Source of the DNA: CAZIHO01 sp964538875
GTDB taxonomy: Bacteria > Pseudomonadota > Gammaproteobacteria > Chromatiales > Chromatiaceae
Direction: 5' to 3'
NCBI GenBank assembly: GCA_964538875.1
Contig: CAZIHO010000048.1
Span: 1-24,013 of the forward strand
DNA: 24,013 nt
Shown here: piece by piece, positions 7,416 through 15,114 of the stretch
Position numbering within the stretch: position 1 is the first letter of the stretch
How the letters are laid out: each line of letters begins with the position of its first letter
Made by a program: the position numbers and the translations under genes
Notes under the pieces: generated by a model
Database searches by the model: none
Told to the model about the DNA's origin: nothing
What the model saw: the letters and a program-made list of their open reading frames with translations, nothing else

Positions 7416-7444
7416 AGGCCGCCGGCCCCAGCCGGCGGCCTTTT
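7416..7444 (+). terminator. Rho-independent terminator of the phasin gene
   Basis: GGCCGCCGGC (7417-7426) and GCCGGCGGCC (7431-7440) form a perfect ten-pair stem with loop CCCA, extended by an A-T pair (7416, 7441). TTTTCGTTT follows. It lies 26 bases after the phasin stop codon. Confidence 0.88.
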
Positions 7445-7573
7445 CGTTTGTCCGCCCTGGCCTGGGTTCCCGGAAGGGAAGGCGCCCAGCCGGCCCGGCA
7501 CCCCTTCGGCTACTGGCCCCTGTTCCATCCGGGGCGGCCGCGCCCCCGTCTCCCCTGTTCGACCCCACTCCCC

Positions 7574-7601
7574 TTGACCGACGATCAATTCAGGTGATAC
7601 T
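7574..7601 (+). promoter_or_regulatory. Candidate sigma70 promoter for ppc
   Basis: TTGACC (7574-7579, five of six matches) is followed after 16 bases by GATACT (7596-7601, four of six matches). Transcription would begin near 7608, about 30 bases before the ppc start. It lies downstream of the phasin terminator, in the place where ppc needs its own promoter. Inferred from consensus only. Confidence 0.4.
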
Positions 7602-7639
7602 TGCATAAAACTCCTTGATAAGCACAGCGGAGTGCCACC

Positions 7640-10423
7640 ATGACCGCCGCCAACCCGAACAGCCCCCCGGCCAAGGACGACAGCCTGTCCGAGGACATCC
7701 GCCTGTTGGGCCGGGTCCTGGGCGACACGCTCCGGGACCAGGAAGGCGCCGAAGTGTTCGAGATGGTGGAACGGATCCGCCATGACCTGATCGCCTCCGC
7801 CCGCCACGGTGACGACTCGATCCGCGCCGGCCTGGAAACCCTGTTGGACGGCCTGTCCCGGGACACTGCCCAGACCATCATCCGCGCCTTCACCTTTTTC
7901 CTGCACCTGGCCAATATCGCCGAGGACCAGCACCGCATCCGTCAGCGGCGGAGCCGGGCCAGCAAGGCGGGACCGCCCACCAAGGGCACCTTCGCCTATC
8001 TGCTCAACCACCTGGACCAAGCGGGCCTGGACGCCCAAACCCTGGGTGCCACCCTCGCCACCCTGCTCATTTCCCCGGTGCTCACCGCCCATCCCACTGA
8101 GGTGAGCCGCAAGAGCATCCTCGGCTGTCAGCAGGGCATTGCCCGGCTGCTGGACGCCCGGGACCGGCTGCGCATGACCCCCAGGGAACAGGCGGAATCC
8201 GACCTGGCGCTGCGCCGGCTAATGCTGACCCTGTGGCAAACCCGCATCCTGCGTTCCAGCCGCTTGGCGGTGATCGACGAAGTAAAAAACGGCATCAGCT
8301 ACTTTCAGGCAACCTTCCTGAGCGAACTACCCCGCCTCTATTGCGACTTCGAGGACCAGATCGGCTCCCACTACCCAATCGGCAAGCCCTGGAATCTGCC
8401 GCCCTTCTTCCGCGTCGGCAGTTGGATCGGCGGCGACCGGGACGGCAACCCGTTCGTCACCGCCGAGGTATTGCGGGAGGCCCTGCGTCTGCAATCGTCC
8501 GCCGTGTTTGACTTCTACTTCGCGGAGATTCACGAGCTGGGCGGCGAGCTACCCCTATCGGAATGGCTGACCACCGTATCGCCGGAACTACTGGCGCTGG
8601 CCGCCGCGTCCCCGGACCAAAGTGTCCAGCGGGCCGACGAACCCTACCGGCGGGCGTTGACCGGCATTTACGCCCGGCTCGCTGCCACCAGCCGGGCCCT
8701 GGACCGCCACGAGGCCCTGCGCCACGCGGTGGGCGACGCCCAGCCCTACGGCGCGGCGGAGGAACTGGCGGCGGACCTGACCATCCTGGCGGACTCCCTG
8801 ACCAGCCACGGCGGCGAACTGTTGGCGGGCGGCCGCCTGCGCCGCCTGATCCGGGCGGTGCAGGTGTTCGGCTTCCACCTGGCACCCATCGACCTGCGCC
8901 AGAACTCGGACGTACACCAGCGCACCCTGGCGGAACTGCTGGCCCAGGCGGGTCGCTGCGCCGACTACGAGGCCCTAGACGAGGAACAACGCATCGCCCT
9001 GCTGATCGAGGAACTGGGCACCCCCCGGCCCCTCTACTCGCCCCACCTGGTCTATTCCGGGGAAACCCAGGGCGAATTGGCCATCTTCTTCGCTACCCAT
9101 GACCTGCGCCGCCGCTACGGGGACGCGGCCCTGCCCAACGCCATCATCTCCAAAACCGACGGCGCGTCTGATCTATTGGAACTGGCGTTGCTGCTCAAGG
9201 AAGCTGGCCTGCTGATGCCGGGCGGCCAACACCAAGCCCGCCCCTGCCTAGCGCTGAACATCATCCCCCTGTTCGAGACCATCGATGACCTGCGCCGGGC
9301 GCCGGCGGTCATGGACCGCCTGTTGGGCCTGCCCCGCTACCGGGAACTGCTGGAATCCCGCCGGAACGAGCAGGAAATCATGCTCGGCTACTCGGACAGC
9401 AACAAGGACGGCGGCTTTCTCACCTCTGGCTGGGAGCTCTACCAGGCGGAGATCGGCCTCACCCAGGTATGCCGCCGCCGGGGTGTGCGTCTGCGCCTAT
9501 TCCATGGTCGCGGCGGCAGCGTCGGCCGGGGCGGCGGACCGTCCCACGAGGCCATTCTCGCCCAACCCGCCGGCGCCGTGTCCGGCCAGATCCGCATCAC
9601 CGAACAGGGCGAGGTCATCGCCTCCAAGTACTCCCATCCGGAGGTGGGCCGGCGCAACCTGGAAATCCTCGCCTGCGCCACCATCGAGGCAACCCTGCTG
9701 GACCAGCAGGACATCGGCACCCCCACCGACAGCTTTCATGCCGCCATGGGCCGGCTGTCGGAACTGGCGTTTCGGGCCTACCGGGAGTTGGTCTATGAAA
9801 CGCCGGGCTTCACCCAATACTTCCGGGAGTCCACGCCCCTGTCCGAAATCGCCGACCTCAACATCGGCAGCCGCCCGGCGTCCCGCAAGCCATCGGAACG
9901 TATCGAAGACCTGCGGGCCATCCCCTGGGTGTTCAGTTGGGCCCAGTGCCGGTTGATGTTGCCGGGCTGGTATGGCTTTGGCTCAGCGGTGGACGCCTGG
10001 TCCAAGGAGGTGCCCGACGCCCTGGAGCGGCTACGGGACATGCACCAACGCTGGCCGTTCTTCCACACCCTGTTGTCCAACATGGACATGGTGCTGGCCA
10101 AGAGTGACCTGACCATCGCCGCCCGCTACGCCAGCCTGGTGAACGACGACGCCCTGCGGCAACGCATCTTCGGCCGCATCGAAGCCGAATGGCGCGCCAC
10201 CCGCAAGGCCCTGTTGTCCATCCTGGACCAGGACGAGCTGCTGGACCAAAACCCGCTCCTGCAACGGTCCATCCGCCACCGGTTTCCCTACATGGACCCC
10301 CTCAACTACCTGCAAGTGGAACTGTTGCGCCGCCACCGCGCGGGCGATGGGGACGAGCGGGTGCGGCGGGGGATTCACATGAGCATCAATGGCGTGGCGG
10401 CGGGATTGCGCAATAGCGGCTAG
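7640..10423 (+). CDS. ppc: Phosphoenolpyruvate carboxylase
   Basis: This enzyme adds bicarbonate to phosphoenolpyruvate to make oxaloacetate, replenishing the TCA cycle. The 927-residue protein is full length. Signatures in order are LTAHPTEV with catalytic H151, GSWIGGDRDGNPFVT, GYSDSNKDGGFLTSGW with K589, FHGRGGSVGRGGGP with R624, EQGEVIASKYSHPE, and the C-terminus INGVAAGLRNSG. The final residues NSG replace the usual NTG, a mild change at the C-terminus that lies in the regulatory and active-site region of the family. The ATG at 7640 has GGAG at 7629-7632. The gene appears to stand alone, convergent with the ankyrin gene. In methylotrophs and autotrophs this enzyme is often important for C3-to-C4 carbon flow, but the window does not fix the lifestyle. 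Confidence 0.97.
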   Translation: MTAANPNSPPAKDDSLSEDIRLLGRVLGDTLRDQEGAEVFEMVERIRHDLIASARHGDDSIRAGLETLLDGLSRDTAQTIIRAFTFFLHLANIAEDQHRIRQRRSRASKAGPPTKGTFAYLLNHLDQAGLDAQTLGATLATLLISPVLTAHPTEVSRKSILGCQQGIARLLDARDRLRMTPREQAESDLALRRLMLTLWQTRILRSSRLAVIDEVKNGISYFQATFLSELPRLYCDFEDQIGSHYPIGKPWNLPPFFRVGSWIGGDRDGNPFVTAEVLREALRLQSSAVFDFYFAEIHELGGELPLSEWLTTVSPELLALAAASPDQSVQRADEPYRRALTGIYARLAATSRALDRHEALRHAVGDAQPYGAAEELAADLTILADSLTSHGGELLAGGRLRRLIRAVQVFGFHLAPIDLRQNSDVHQRTLAELLAQAGRCADYEALDEEQRIALLIEELGTPRPLYSPHLVYSGETQGELAIFFATHDLRRRYGDAALPNAIISKTDGASDLLELALLLKEAGLLMPGGQHQARPCLALNIIPLFETIDDLRRAPAVMDRLLGLPRYRELLESRRNEQEIMLGYSDSNKDGGFLTSGWELYQAEIGLTQVCRRRGVRLRLFHGRGGSVGRGGGPSHEAILAQPAGAVSGQIRITEQGEVIASKYSHPEVGRRNLEILACATIEATLLDQQDIGTPTDSFHAAMGRLSELAFRAYRELVYETPGFTQYFRESTPLSEIADLNIGSRPASRKPSERIEDLRAIPWVFSWAQCRLMLPGWYGFGSAVDAWSKEVPDALERLRDMHQRWPFFHTLLSNMDMVLAKSDLTIAARYASLVNDDALRQRIFGRIEAEWRATRKALLSILDQDELLDQNPLLQRSIRHRFPYMDPLNYLQVELLRRHRAGDGDERVRRGIHMSINGVAAGLRNSG

Positions 10424-10483
10424 GTGCCGGGCCGGAGGCGTACCGCGCGCTAGGCCAGCCTCTGGCGCCTGGCTTCCGGCAAT

Positions 10484-10501
10484 GCGCCCTAATCAGGGCG
10501 C
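10484..10501. other. Hairpin between convergent ppc and ankyrin gene
   Basis: GCGCCCT (10484-10490) and AGGGCGC (10495-10501) form a perfect seven-pair stem with loop AATC. It sits between the stop codons of two convergent genes and could serve both transcripts. There is no T run on either side, so intrinsic termination is doubtful. Confidence 0.4.
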
Positions 10502-10514
10502 TGACCCAGCCCGT

Positions 10515-10907
10515 TTATTCCTTGGCACCCGCCTCTATCAGGATTTTTTCTATCTCCGGATGGCCCCGGGTACGGGCGTATTGCAGGGAGTTCGAGGTGG
10601 CGCGGGCGCCCTTGCCGAGCAGAAACTTGACCATGTCCAGTTGCCCGCGACCGGCCGCCAGACCGATGGCGGCGCCGCCGCCGGAGTTCACGTCCATGCC
10701 GGCGTCCAAGAACAGCTTGACCGCCGTCAGGTCACCGGCACCAGCGGATTTGGCGAATTGTTGCTCTGAGTATTCCACCCCCATTTGGTGGAGGTCGGTT
10801 CTGGCCTTAGCGGCATCGGCGGCTTGGGTGGTGGTCATGGGCACGGTCATCAGGACTCCCGACAGGGTTAGGGCCAGGGATAAGGCGGTGAACGAGTTGG
10901 GTTTCAT
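10515..10907 (-). CDS. Exported ankyrin-repeat protein
   Basis: This 130-residue protein starts with a probable signal peptide (MKPNSFTALSLALTLSGVLM, cleavage likely near QAADA). It then carries about three ankyrin repeats, seen as AGDLTAVKLFLDAGMDVN, RGQLDMVKFLLGKGARA and HPEIEKILIEAGAK. Ankyrin repeats bind other proteins, so a periplasmic binding or chaperone-like role is plausible, but no partner is visible. I chose the ATG at 10907 because it gives the cleanest signal peptide; an ATG at 10916 adds three residues and is equally possible, and a long upstream in-frame extension has no support. It is transcribed divergently from the GtrA-like gene and converges on ppc. Confidence 0.8.
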   Translation of the reverse strand: MKPNSFTALSLALTLSGVLMTVPMTTTQAADAAKARTDLHQMGVEYSEQQFAKSAGAGDLTAVKLFLDAGMDVNSGGGAAIGLAAGRGQLDMVKFLLGKGARATSNSLQYARTRGHPEIEKILIEAGAKE

Positions 10908-11006
10908 GCTGGACATCCCGGGTTGATGTGACGAGGCTGGAACCTGGATCGACCGGTTCCCCGTCCTGGTAGCATAGTGCCCTTTGTTCCAGGCTCGCAA
11001 AGTCCC

Positions 11007-11417
11007 ATGCCACCGGTTAGCAATCCCTTTTGGTCCGTTGAATTCCTGCGCTTCGCGGCGGTGGGAACCGTGGGCGCCGCCGCCCACTACAGCCTATTGA
11101 TTCTGGCGGTAGAGGGGCTTGGGATTGGCGCGGTGGCGGCATCCAGCGCCGGCGCCGTCCTCGGCGCCCTAGTGAATTACGCCCTCAACCGGCGCTTTAC
11201 CTTCAATAGCGACAAATCCCATGCCGAGGCACTCGCCAAGTTCTTGACCATCGCGGGGGTAGGTTTTGTCTTGAATGGACTGCTGATGGCCCTGTTCGTC
11301 GAGTGGCTGGGCATCTTTTACCTGCTGAGCCAGCTGTTGGCCACCGGTCTGGTGCTGATGTGGAATTTCCTAGGCAATCGCTTCTGGACATTCCGGGACC
11401 ATCAGCCCATTCCCTGA
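11007..11417 (+). CDS. GtrA family membrane protein
   Basis: GtrA-like proteins are small four-helix membrane proteins, some of which move lipid-linked sugars across the inner membrane for surface polysaccharide modification. This 136-residue protein shows the family pattern: FLRFAAVGTVGAAAHY at the start, a second helix leading to GALVNYALNRRFTF, two more helices, and the closing WNFLGNRFWTFRD. The ATG at 11007 fits the family start; a GTG at 10977 would add ten residues. No strong Shine-Dalgarno is visible. There is no glycosyltransferase or polyprenyl-phosphate sugar synthase next to it, so the substrate is unknown. It is divergent from the ankyrin gene (99 bases between starts) and convergent with the PilZ gene. 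Confidence 0.85.
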   Translation: MPPVSNPFWSVEFLRFAAVGTVGAAAHYSLLILAVEGLGIGAVAASSAGAVLGALVNYALNRRFTFNSDKSHAEALAKFLTIAGVGFVLNGLLMALFVEWLGIFYLLSQLLATGLVLMWNFLGNRFWTFRDHQPIP

Positions 11418-11438
11418 CCGCAGACGGCTGATGCTCCG

Positions 11439-11822
11439 CTAGGGCGGGATCGCGCTGGCCAGTTCTTCCAATTCCCGCATCAGCACCGCCTCGTCACCCA
11501 GGTTCAATTCCACTAGGCGCCGCAAATGGGTGATGCTTTCCACGTCGATATGGCGGCACTGGAGCCCCAGATGCAGGGCGTCACTATGCACGATATGGGC
11601 GTCCATGCGAATCCGGCTGCCATGGTGGTCCAGGTCCACTTCCAGCCAAGCATCCCCTCCCTGGAATTTGGGCCAGGTTTCCGGGCGTTGGATCAGGGCG
11701 CCCTTGAGCGAAATATCCAGCAGTTCGCAGGCATGGGTGACGCCCTTGGCCGAAATGCGGGCCGGAGCATCAAACAGAATGCGGGCAAAATGCCGCTTTT
11801 CGGTGAAATGGTCGGAATTCAT
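11439..11822 (-). CDS. PilZ domain protein, likely c-di-GMP receptor
   Basis: PilZ domains bind cyclic di-GMP and pass the signal to a partner. This 127-residue protein is a single PilZ domain with the two key motifs intact: RHFAR (R10, R14, the RxxxR motif) and DISLKG (D36, S38, G41, the DxSxxG motif). The rest of the beta barrel runs to about residue 100 and is followed by an acidic helix. An AGGA ribosome site lies eight bases before the ATG at 11822. The start overlaps the stop of the upstream FHA gene in a four-base ATGA, so the two are very probably translationally coupled. This pairing suggests that both act in one signalling process, perhaps surface motility or secretion; the output is not visible. 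Confidence 0.88.
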   Translation of the reverse strand: MNSDHFTEKRHFARILFDAPARISAKGVTHACELLDISLKGALIQRPETWPKFQGGDAWLEVDLDHHGSRIRMDAHIVHSDALHLGLQCRHIDVESITHLRRLVELNLGDEAVLMRELEELASAIPP

Positions 11823-12505
11823 GGGTTGTTCCTGTGTACCCCGTGGAAATGAAGCGGCTCAACATAGAACTGAAAGTGGATGGACCCGAGCTGAATCCTT
11901 TGCCCATCCACCAGCTTGAGGGTCTCGGTGCCCACCGGAATCCCGTCAACCCTCACCATGGTGCCTTCCAGATAGGTCAGATAATGGCCGTTGTGCCGTT
12001 GCGCGATCATGATGCAATTGCCGCCGGCCTTGCCGATCCGCACCAGGTTTCGATTGAGGGGAATCACCCGGCCAAGATGCTCACCGCTTTGGACCTGCAA
12101 GAAGGCAGCGCCGGCTGGTGGACTGGTGAGGGGCTCGGACGGGGACGGGTCCGGCATGGCTTCCAGGGGCTCCGTGGGCGCTTCGAGCCGCTCTAGCGCT
12201 TCCGGGACCAGCGAGTGGGCGTCGGCGGCGAACACCAGGGTATGCTTGCCGATCTGTAGCAGATCCCCATGGTCCAGCCAGCAATGTTCCACCAGTTCGT
12301 TGTTCACCCGGAGCGGAAATTGGCTATCCAGGGCGTGCACGAAATAACCCTGCTCGTCCAGACCAAAGCGTGCGTGGCAGGGCGCAACGGCCAGACTGTC
12401 GATGGGGATGTCGCAATCCGGGTCCCGTCCCACCGTCAGCGGCTGGTCGCCAAGTACATGCACGGATAGCGGGCGTCCCTTGAAGGACAGGGTCAACTTT
12501 GGCAT
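11819..12505 (-). CDS. Protein with two FHA domains
   Basis: FHA domains normally bind phosphothreonine peptides. This 228-residue protein has one at residues 1-95 (LTVGRDPDCDIPIDS, with G26 and R27) and a second at about 137-215 (VRIGKAGGNCIMI, then LEGTMVRVDGIPVG). They are joined by an acidic, proline-rich linker (105-132). The serine of the usual SRxH phosphate-binding motif is missing in both: domain 1 reads APCH (41-44) and domain 2 reads AQRH (168-171). Phosphopeptide binding may therefore be weak or replaced by another interaction. There is no signal peptide. I placed the start at ATG 12505, with GGGAA upstream; an ATG at 12523 would add six residues. It overlaps the PilZ gene by four bases. 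Confidence 0.83.
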   Translation of the reverse strand: MPKLTLSFKGRPLSVHVLGDQPLTVGRDPDCDIPIDSLAVAPCHARFGLDEQGYFVHALDSQFPLRVNNELVEHCWLDHGDLLQIGKHTLVFAADAHSLVPEALERLEAPTEPLEAMPDPSPSEPLTSPPAGAAFLQVQSGEHLGRVIPLNRNLVRIGKAGGNCIMIAQRHNGHYLTYLEGTMVRVDGIPVGTETLKLVDGQRIQLGSIHFQFYVEPLHFHGVHRNNP

Positions 12506-12568
12506 ACAGGGTTCCCGGCACATGGGAAACTGGAGCGTACCAAGACTTCCCGCTCCCGTGAAAACGCT

Positions 12569-12600
12569 GCCAGGGGGTTCCCTGGCTGGTCACCACCAGC
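12569..12600 (-). other. Two adjoining hairpins upstream of the FHA gene
   Basis: GCCAGGG (12569-12575) pairs with CCCTGGC (12580-12586). Overlapping its last two bases, GCTGGT (12585-12590) pairs with ACCAGC (12595-12600). Both stems are perfect, but they cannot both form completely. They lie 64-95 bases upstream of the FHA start. They could be a leader structure or a second 3' element of the upstream gene; neither has a good T run. Confidence 0.3.
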
Positions 12601-12643
12601 GGCAGCCGTCAAGCCTCGCCGCAGGGCTAACCCTAAGTGTGGC

Positions 12644-12668
12644 AAAAAAAACCGGGCAGGGAACGGTT
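12644..12668 (-). terminator. Possible terminator of the gene at 12735-13196
   Basis: Read on the minus strand, AACCG and CGGTT (12664-12668 and 12650-12654 on the plus strand) form a five-pair stem, followed by a run of eight T residues (plus-strand A 12644-12651) that partly overlaps it. It lies 67 bases after the stop of the upstream minus-strand gene. The T run is good but the stem is short. Confidence 0.4.
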
Positions 12669-12734
12669 CGACGGCTAGCCTGTTATCCAAATTCCGGTCC
12701 GGTACCCGTTCACAGGTGCCGCCAGCCGGGTGGC

Positions 12735-13196
12735 TCAGTGCCGCTGTGACTTGGGAGGATCGTTGCTGGGACCCGGTTCCTCGACGCCTAGACCATGGCG
12801 CACTCGCTTGCCGAACAGCACACAGGCGTGGCTGAAGGATTTTTCCGCTTCCCGGGCGCACCAGTCCCATTCCATGGGCGAGGCACCCACCTGGGTTTGC
12901 CAGTGGCCGGTTACCGTGACCTTACCGATGTGGACCTCCACCGCCCAGTCGTGCCAGACGATATCTTCCTTGTCGTCTTCCATGTACTCTTGTTCGACCA
13001 GGCGGCAATAATTTCCCGTCCGTTCGTCCATGGACATGAGGTCGGTGATGATCAGAGTGTCCTCGATGCAACTGGACCAGGCGGTATGTGCCGTGCTCGC
13101 GGTCCCGAACAGGGCATGGATCAGGTAGGCGGGGGTGAGATTGATTTGGAGAGGGGTTTCCCAATCCGGCTCCGCGGCGCTATCGTTGTCGATCAT
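12735..13196 (-). CDS. Hypothetical acidic protein, 153 residues
   Basis: I do not recognise this protein. It has no signal peptide or membrane helix and appears cytoplasmic. It is acidic, with a tryptophan- and aspartate-rich middle (EQEYMEDDKEDIVWHDWAVE) and a beta-rich stretch (VHIGKVTVTGHWQTQVG). A helical segment containing cysteine (EWDWCAREAEKSFSHACVLF) and a proline-rich, probably disordered tail complete it. The ATG at 13196 is preceded by AGGAACGAG at acceptable spacing, and a plausible promoter lies about 50 bases upstream. A possible terminator follows at 12644-12668. The gene is upstream of, and co-directional with, the FHA/PilZ pair, but 229 bases and hairpins separate them, so a shared role is uncertain. 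Confidence 0.6.
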   Translation of the reverse strand: MIDNDSAAEPDWETPLQINLTPAYLIHALFGTASTAHTAWSSCIEDTLIITDLMSMDERTGNYCRLVEQEYMEDDKEDIVWHDWAVEVHIGKVTVTGHWQTQVGASPMEWDWCAREAEKSFSHACVLFGKRVRHGLGVEEPGPSNDPPKSQRH

Positions 13197-13497
13197 GTTT
13201 AGTCTCGTTCCTGGCAGCGCGTCACGGGGGAACGGACCAGGGATTGTACGGTTCTTTAGGGAAATGTGTTCATCGAGCGCTGCTCGCTATCTTGGCGGTT
13301 CCCCAGGGACGGACCCAAGGGCATCCGTCTGGACGTTTCGACACGATTCCCGCCGGCGCTGGTCTAAGCCAAGGGAACCCGGGCCTGCTAAGCGGGTCCC
13401 CGGCGCCGCCCGACCGAGCGCGGGCGCATTCTACCAGGGTTGGACGAACCCTGGATGACAGCCCGCACCCGGTTTATGACTGATGAAGGAGGGAATC
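13197..13497. other. Intergenic region between two divergent genes
   Basis: These 301 bases separate the divergent starts of the hypothetical gene (minus strand) and the Nudix gene (plus strand). The half nearest the hypothetical gene is less GC-rich and holds a candidate minus-strand promoter (13243-13272) and a small CGAGC/GCTCG hairpin (13274-13286). The half nearest the Nudix gene is GC-rich. A strong Shine-Dalgarno (AAGGAGGG, 13487-13494) ends the region. I see no convincing promoter for the Nudix gene and no other gene. Confidence 0.5.
13243..13272 (-). promoter_or_regulatory. Candidate promoter for the gene at 12735-13196
   Basis: On the minus strand, TGAACA (plus 13267-13272, four of six -35 matches) is followed after 18 bases by TACAAT (plus 13243-13248, five of six -10 matches). 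Transcription would begin near 13236, about 40 bases before the ATG at 13196. Inferred from consensus and position. Confidence 0.35.
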
Positions 13498-13935
13498 ATG
13501 ACCCACAGGCCCATCCTCTCGGCCGGCATGGTGATCGTGCGCGACACCCCAGCCGGTCCGCGCTTCCTGCTGTTGCGGGTATTCAGCTATTGGGATTTCC
13601 CCAAGGGAGAAGTTGAATCCGGGGAAAAACCCCTGGCGGCGGCGTTTCGGGAAGTGGCGGAGGAAACCGGCATCCGGGACCTGGAACTCCCCTGGGGCGA
13701 GGATTATTGCGAAACGCCGCCCTATCACCACGGCAAGGTAGCCCGCTATTACCTAGGCCGCACCCAAACCCAGACCGTAACCCTGGGCATCAGCCCCCTG
13801 CTGGGCCGCCCGGAACATCATGGCTTCCGGTGGGTGAGCGCTTGGCAAGCCCGGGCCCTGCTGAATGCGCGGGTCAACGCCGTGCTGAACTGGGCCGAAC
13901 AGCAAATGGCCCGGGACCAGCCTCCCGCCGGCTAG
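13498..13935 (+). CDS. Nudix hydrolase, Ap4A-hydrolase-like
   Basis: Nudix enzymes hydrolyse nucleoside diphosphates linked to another group. This 145-residue protein has a complete Nudix box from G37 to I59 (G-x5-E-x7-REVAEETGI), with metal-binding glutamates E52, E55 and E56. The WDFPKGEVESGE lead-in and the later YHHGKVARYYL segment resemble the asymmetric diadenosine tetraphosphate hydrolase branch, so a role in clearing dinucleoside polyphosphates is plausible but not certain. I place the start at ATG 13498, directly after a very strong AAGGAGGG. The in-frame ATG at 13483 lies before that site and is rejected. Its TAG stop lies within CTAG (13932-13935), which also supplies the stop of the convergent mtfA. 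Confidence 0.88.
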   Translation: MTHRPILSAGMVIVRDTPAGPRFLLLRVFSYWDFPKGEVESGEKPLAAAFREVAEETGIRDLELPWGEDYCETPPYHHGKVARYYLGRTQTQTVTLGISPLLGRPEHHGFRWVSAWQARALLNARVNAVLNWAEQQMARDQPPAG

Positions 13936-14729
13936 CCGCCCAACCCCGTGCCATCGCCACGGCCCGCGCCTGTCCTGCCCCCCAGGGGGTCCTGCCGATA
14001 GTAATCCCGCAACTGGGCGTAAACCTGGGGATAGGCTTGCGCCAAATTTTCCGGCCAGGCGAAAAACACCTCGGACGCCACCGCGAACAGTTCCCCCGGC
14101 GACTCGGCGGCATAGGGGTCCAGCAGGGGTTCCCGGCCGCGCCGCAATTGGCGCTTAAGATCCTGGTAGGCGTCACCGAACGCCTGGCTCCAGAGAACCG
14201 GGTCCATGTGCCGGTGCAGGGGCGGCATACCGTTGGCGTCCCCGTTCAGCAGGTCCAGTTTGTGGGCCATTTCATGGATGGTGACGTTACCTGCCGGTTC
14301 CGGGTCGAAGGCGTCCTGTTCCACGTATTCCCAGGCCAGAATCACGGGCCCCCGCTCCCAGGATTCACCGGCCAGGTCCCGCTTGCCCTGGTGTACCACG
14401 CCCGCCTCGTCCACAAACTCGTAGGGGGCGCGAAATTCGTCCGGGTACAGGATCAGGGAACGCCAGTCCTGGTACAGGTCCAGACCCAGATTGAGCACCG
14501 GCAGACAGGCTTGCAGGGCGGTGAGGCAGCGCATCCGGGGATCCGGCGTCAAGCCTAGGGCCCCGTCCAGGCGCTTGCGGCCCAGAAACACCGCCGCCAT
14601 CTCCGCCAAACGGCGCCGCTCGCCCGGGTCAAGGCGGCCCAGCAGGGGCATCTGCCCGCTCCAAGCCAGCAGTTCCGGAAGCTGGGACTCCCGGCCCCGC
14701 CGTCCCAGGGTTTTCAGAAAGGAAAACAT
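13932..14729 (-). CDS. mtfA: MtfA-like zinc metallopeptidase (M90 family)
   Basis: In Escherichia coli MtfA binds the glucose repressor Mlc and has aminopeptidase activity. This 265-residue protein has the same length and the family's zinc site: HEMAH with H152, E153 and H156, and a downstream ESPGELFAVASEVFF segment whose E213 is the likely third ligand. LLYPDEF-like and WERGPVILAWEYV segments around the middle also fit. No clear Shine-Dalgarno precedes the ATG at 14729. It starts 27 bases after the cysteine-rich gene, so it is probably the third gene of an arsR-type operon. There is no mlc or PTS gene nearby, so the E. coli role should not be assumed. Its last 25 or so residues are Gly/Arg rich and variable. 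Confidence 0.9.
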   Translation of the reverse strand: MFSFLKTLGRRGRESQLPELLAWSGQMPLLGRLDPGERRRLAEMAAVFLGRKRLDGALGLTPDPRMRCLTALQACLPVLNLGLDLYQDWRSLILYPDEFRAPYEFVDEAGVVHQGKRDLAGESWERGPVILAWEYVEQDAFDPEPAGNVTIHEMAHKLDLLNGDANGMPPLHRHMDPVLWSQAFGDAYQDLKRQLRRGREPLLDPYAAESPGELFAVASEVFFAWPENLAQAYPQVYAQLRDYYRQDPLGGRTGAGRGDGTGLGG

Positions 14730-14756
14730 GGCGACCGGGACCGGCGGGCCAGCCGC

Positions 14757-15056
14757 CTATTTGCGAAACAGGGCTTCCGCCGCCGCCAGCAGATCTGCAC
14801 TGGCGGGGCCACCCGCTCCGGTGGCGGCGGCTTGGGTGGGCATGAAATAGTCACAGAAGTTACCGCGCTGCTTGTCCAGCACCCGCTCCACCAGGGGTTC
14901 CTGACATTGGTTGGGCCGGTTTGGCGCATAAAAGCGGCAGTTGCGGCACACATGGGTGTTCTTGCCGCAGCCTAGGCACAGGGCCTCGCGGCCGAAATCG
15001 GCCCGGAACAGATCCCGCTGACAATGCCAACAGCGGCCGACGACTTCCTCGCCCAT
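14757..15056 (-). CDS. Cysteine-rich, probable zinc-binding protein
   Basis: This 99-residue protein belongs to a family without a known function, as far as I can tell. It has eight cysteines in a regular order: CWHC (9, 12), CLGC (27, 30), CRNC (37, 40), then C51 and C68. This fits two zinc ribbons, or a zinc site plus a further metal or redox site. Conserved-looking segments are GKNTHVCRNCRFYAP and DKQRGNFCDYF. The C-terminal 30 residues are Ala/Gly rich. A strong GGAGG lies seven bases before the ATG at 15056. The gene sits between the ArsR-type regulator (58 bases upstream) and mtfA (27 bases downstream) on the same strand, so it is likely in that operon. There is no membrane segment or signal peptide. 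Confidence 0.75.
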   Translation of the reverse strand: MGEEVVGRCWHCQRDLFRADFGREALCLGCGKNTHVCRNCRFYAPNRPNQCQEPLVERVLDKQRGNFCDYFMPTQAAATGAGGPASADLLAAAEALFRK

Positions 15057-15114
15057 GGCTCAGCCTCCAGTCTGGTCAAGATCAATGGGACGCTGCTATT
15101 GCGCTGGTCCCGGC

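Noticed and set aside
6878..8092. Open frame of 404 codons on the minus strand opposite the phasin and ppc
   Set aside because: It crosses a strong terminator, a promoter region and two real genes, and its product has low-complexity Gly/Gln composition.
10484..10501. Bidirectional intrinsic terminator
   Set aside because: The stem is perfect, but neither strand has a T tract after it, so I list it only as a hairpin.
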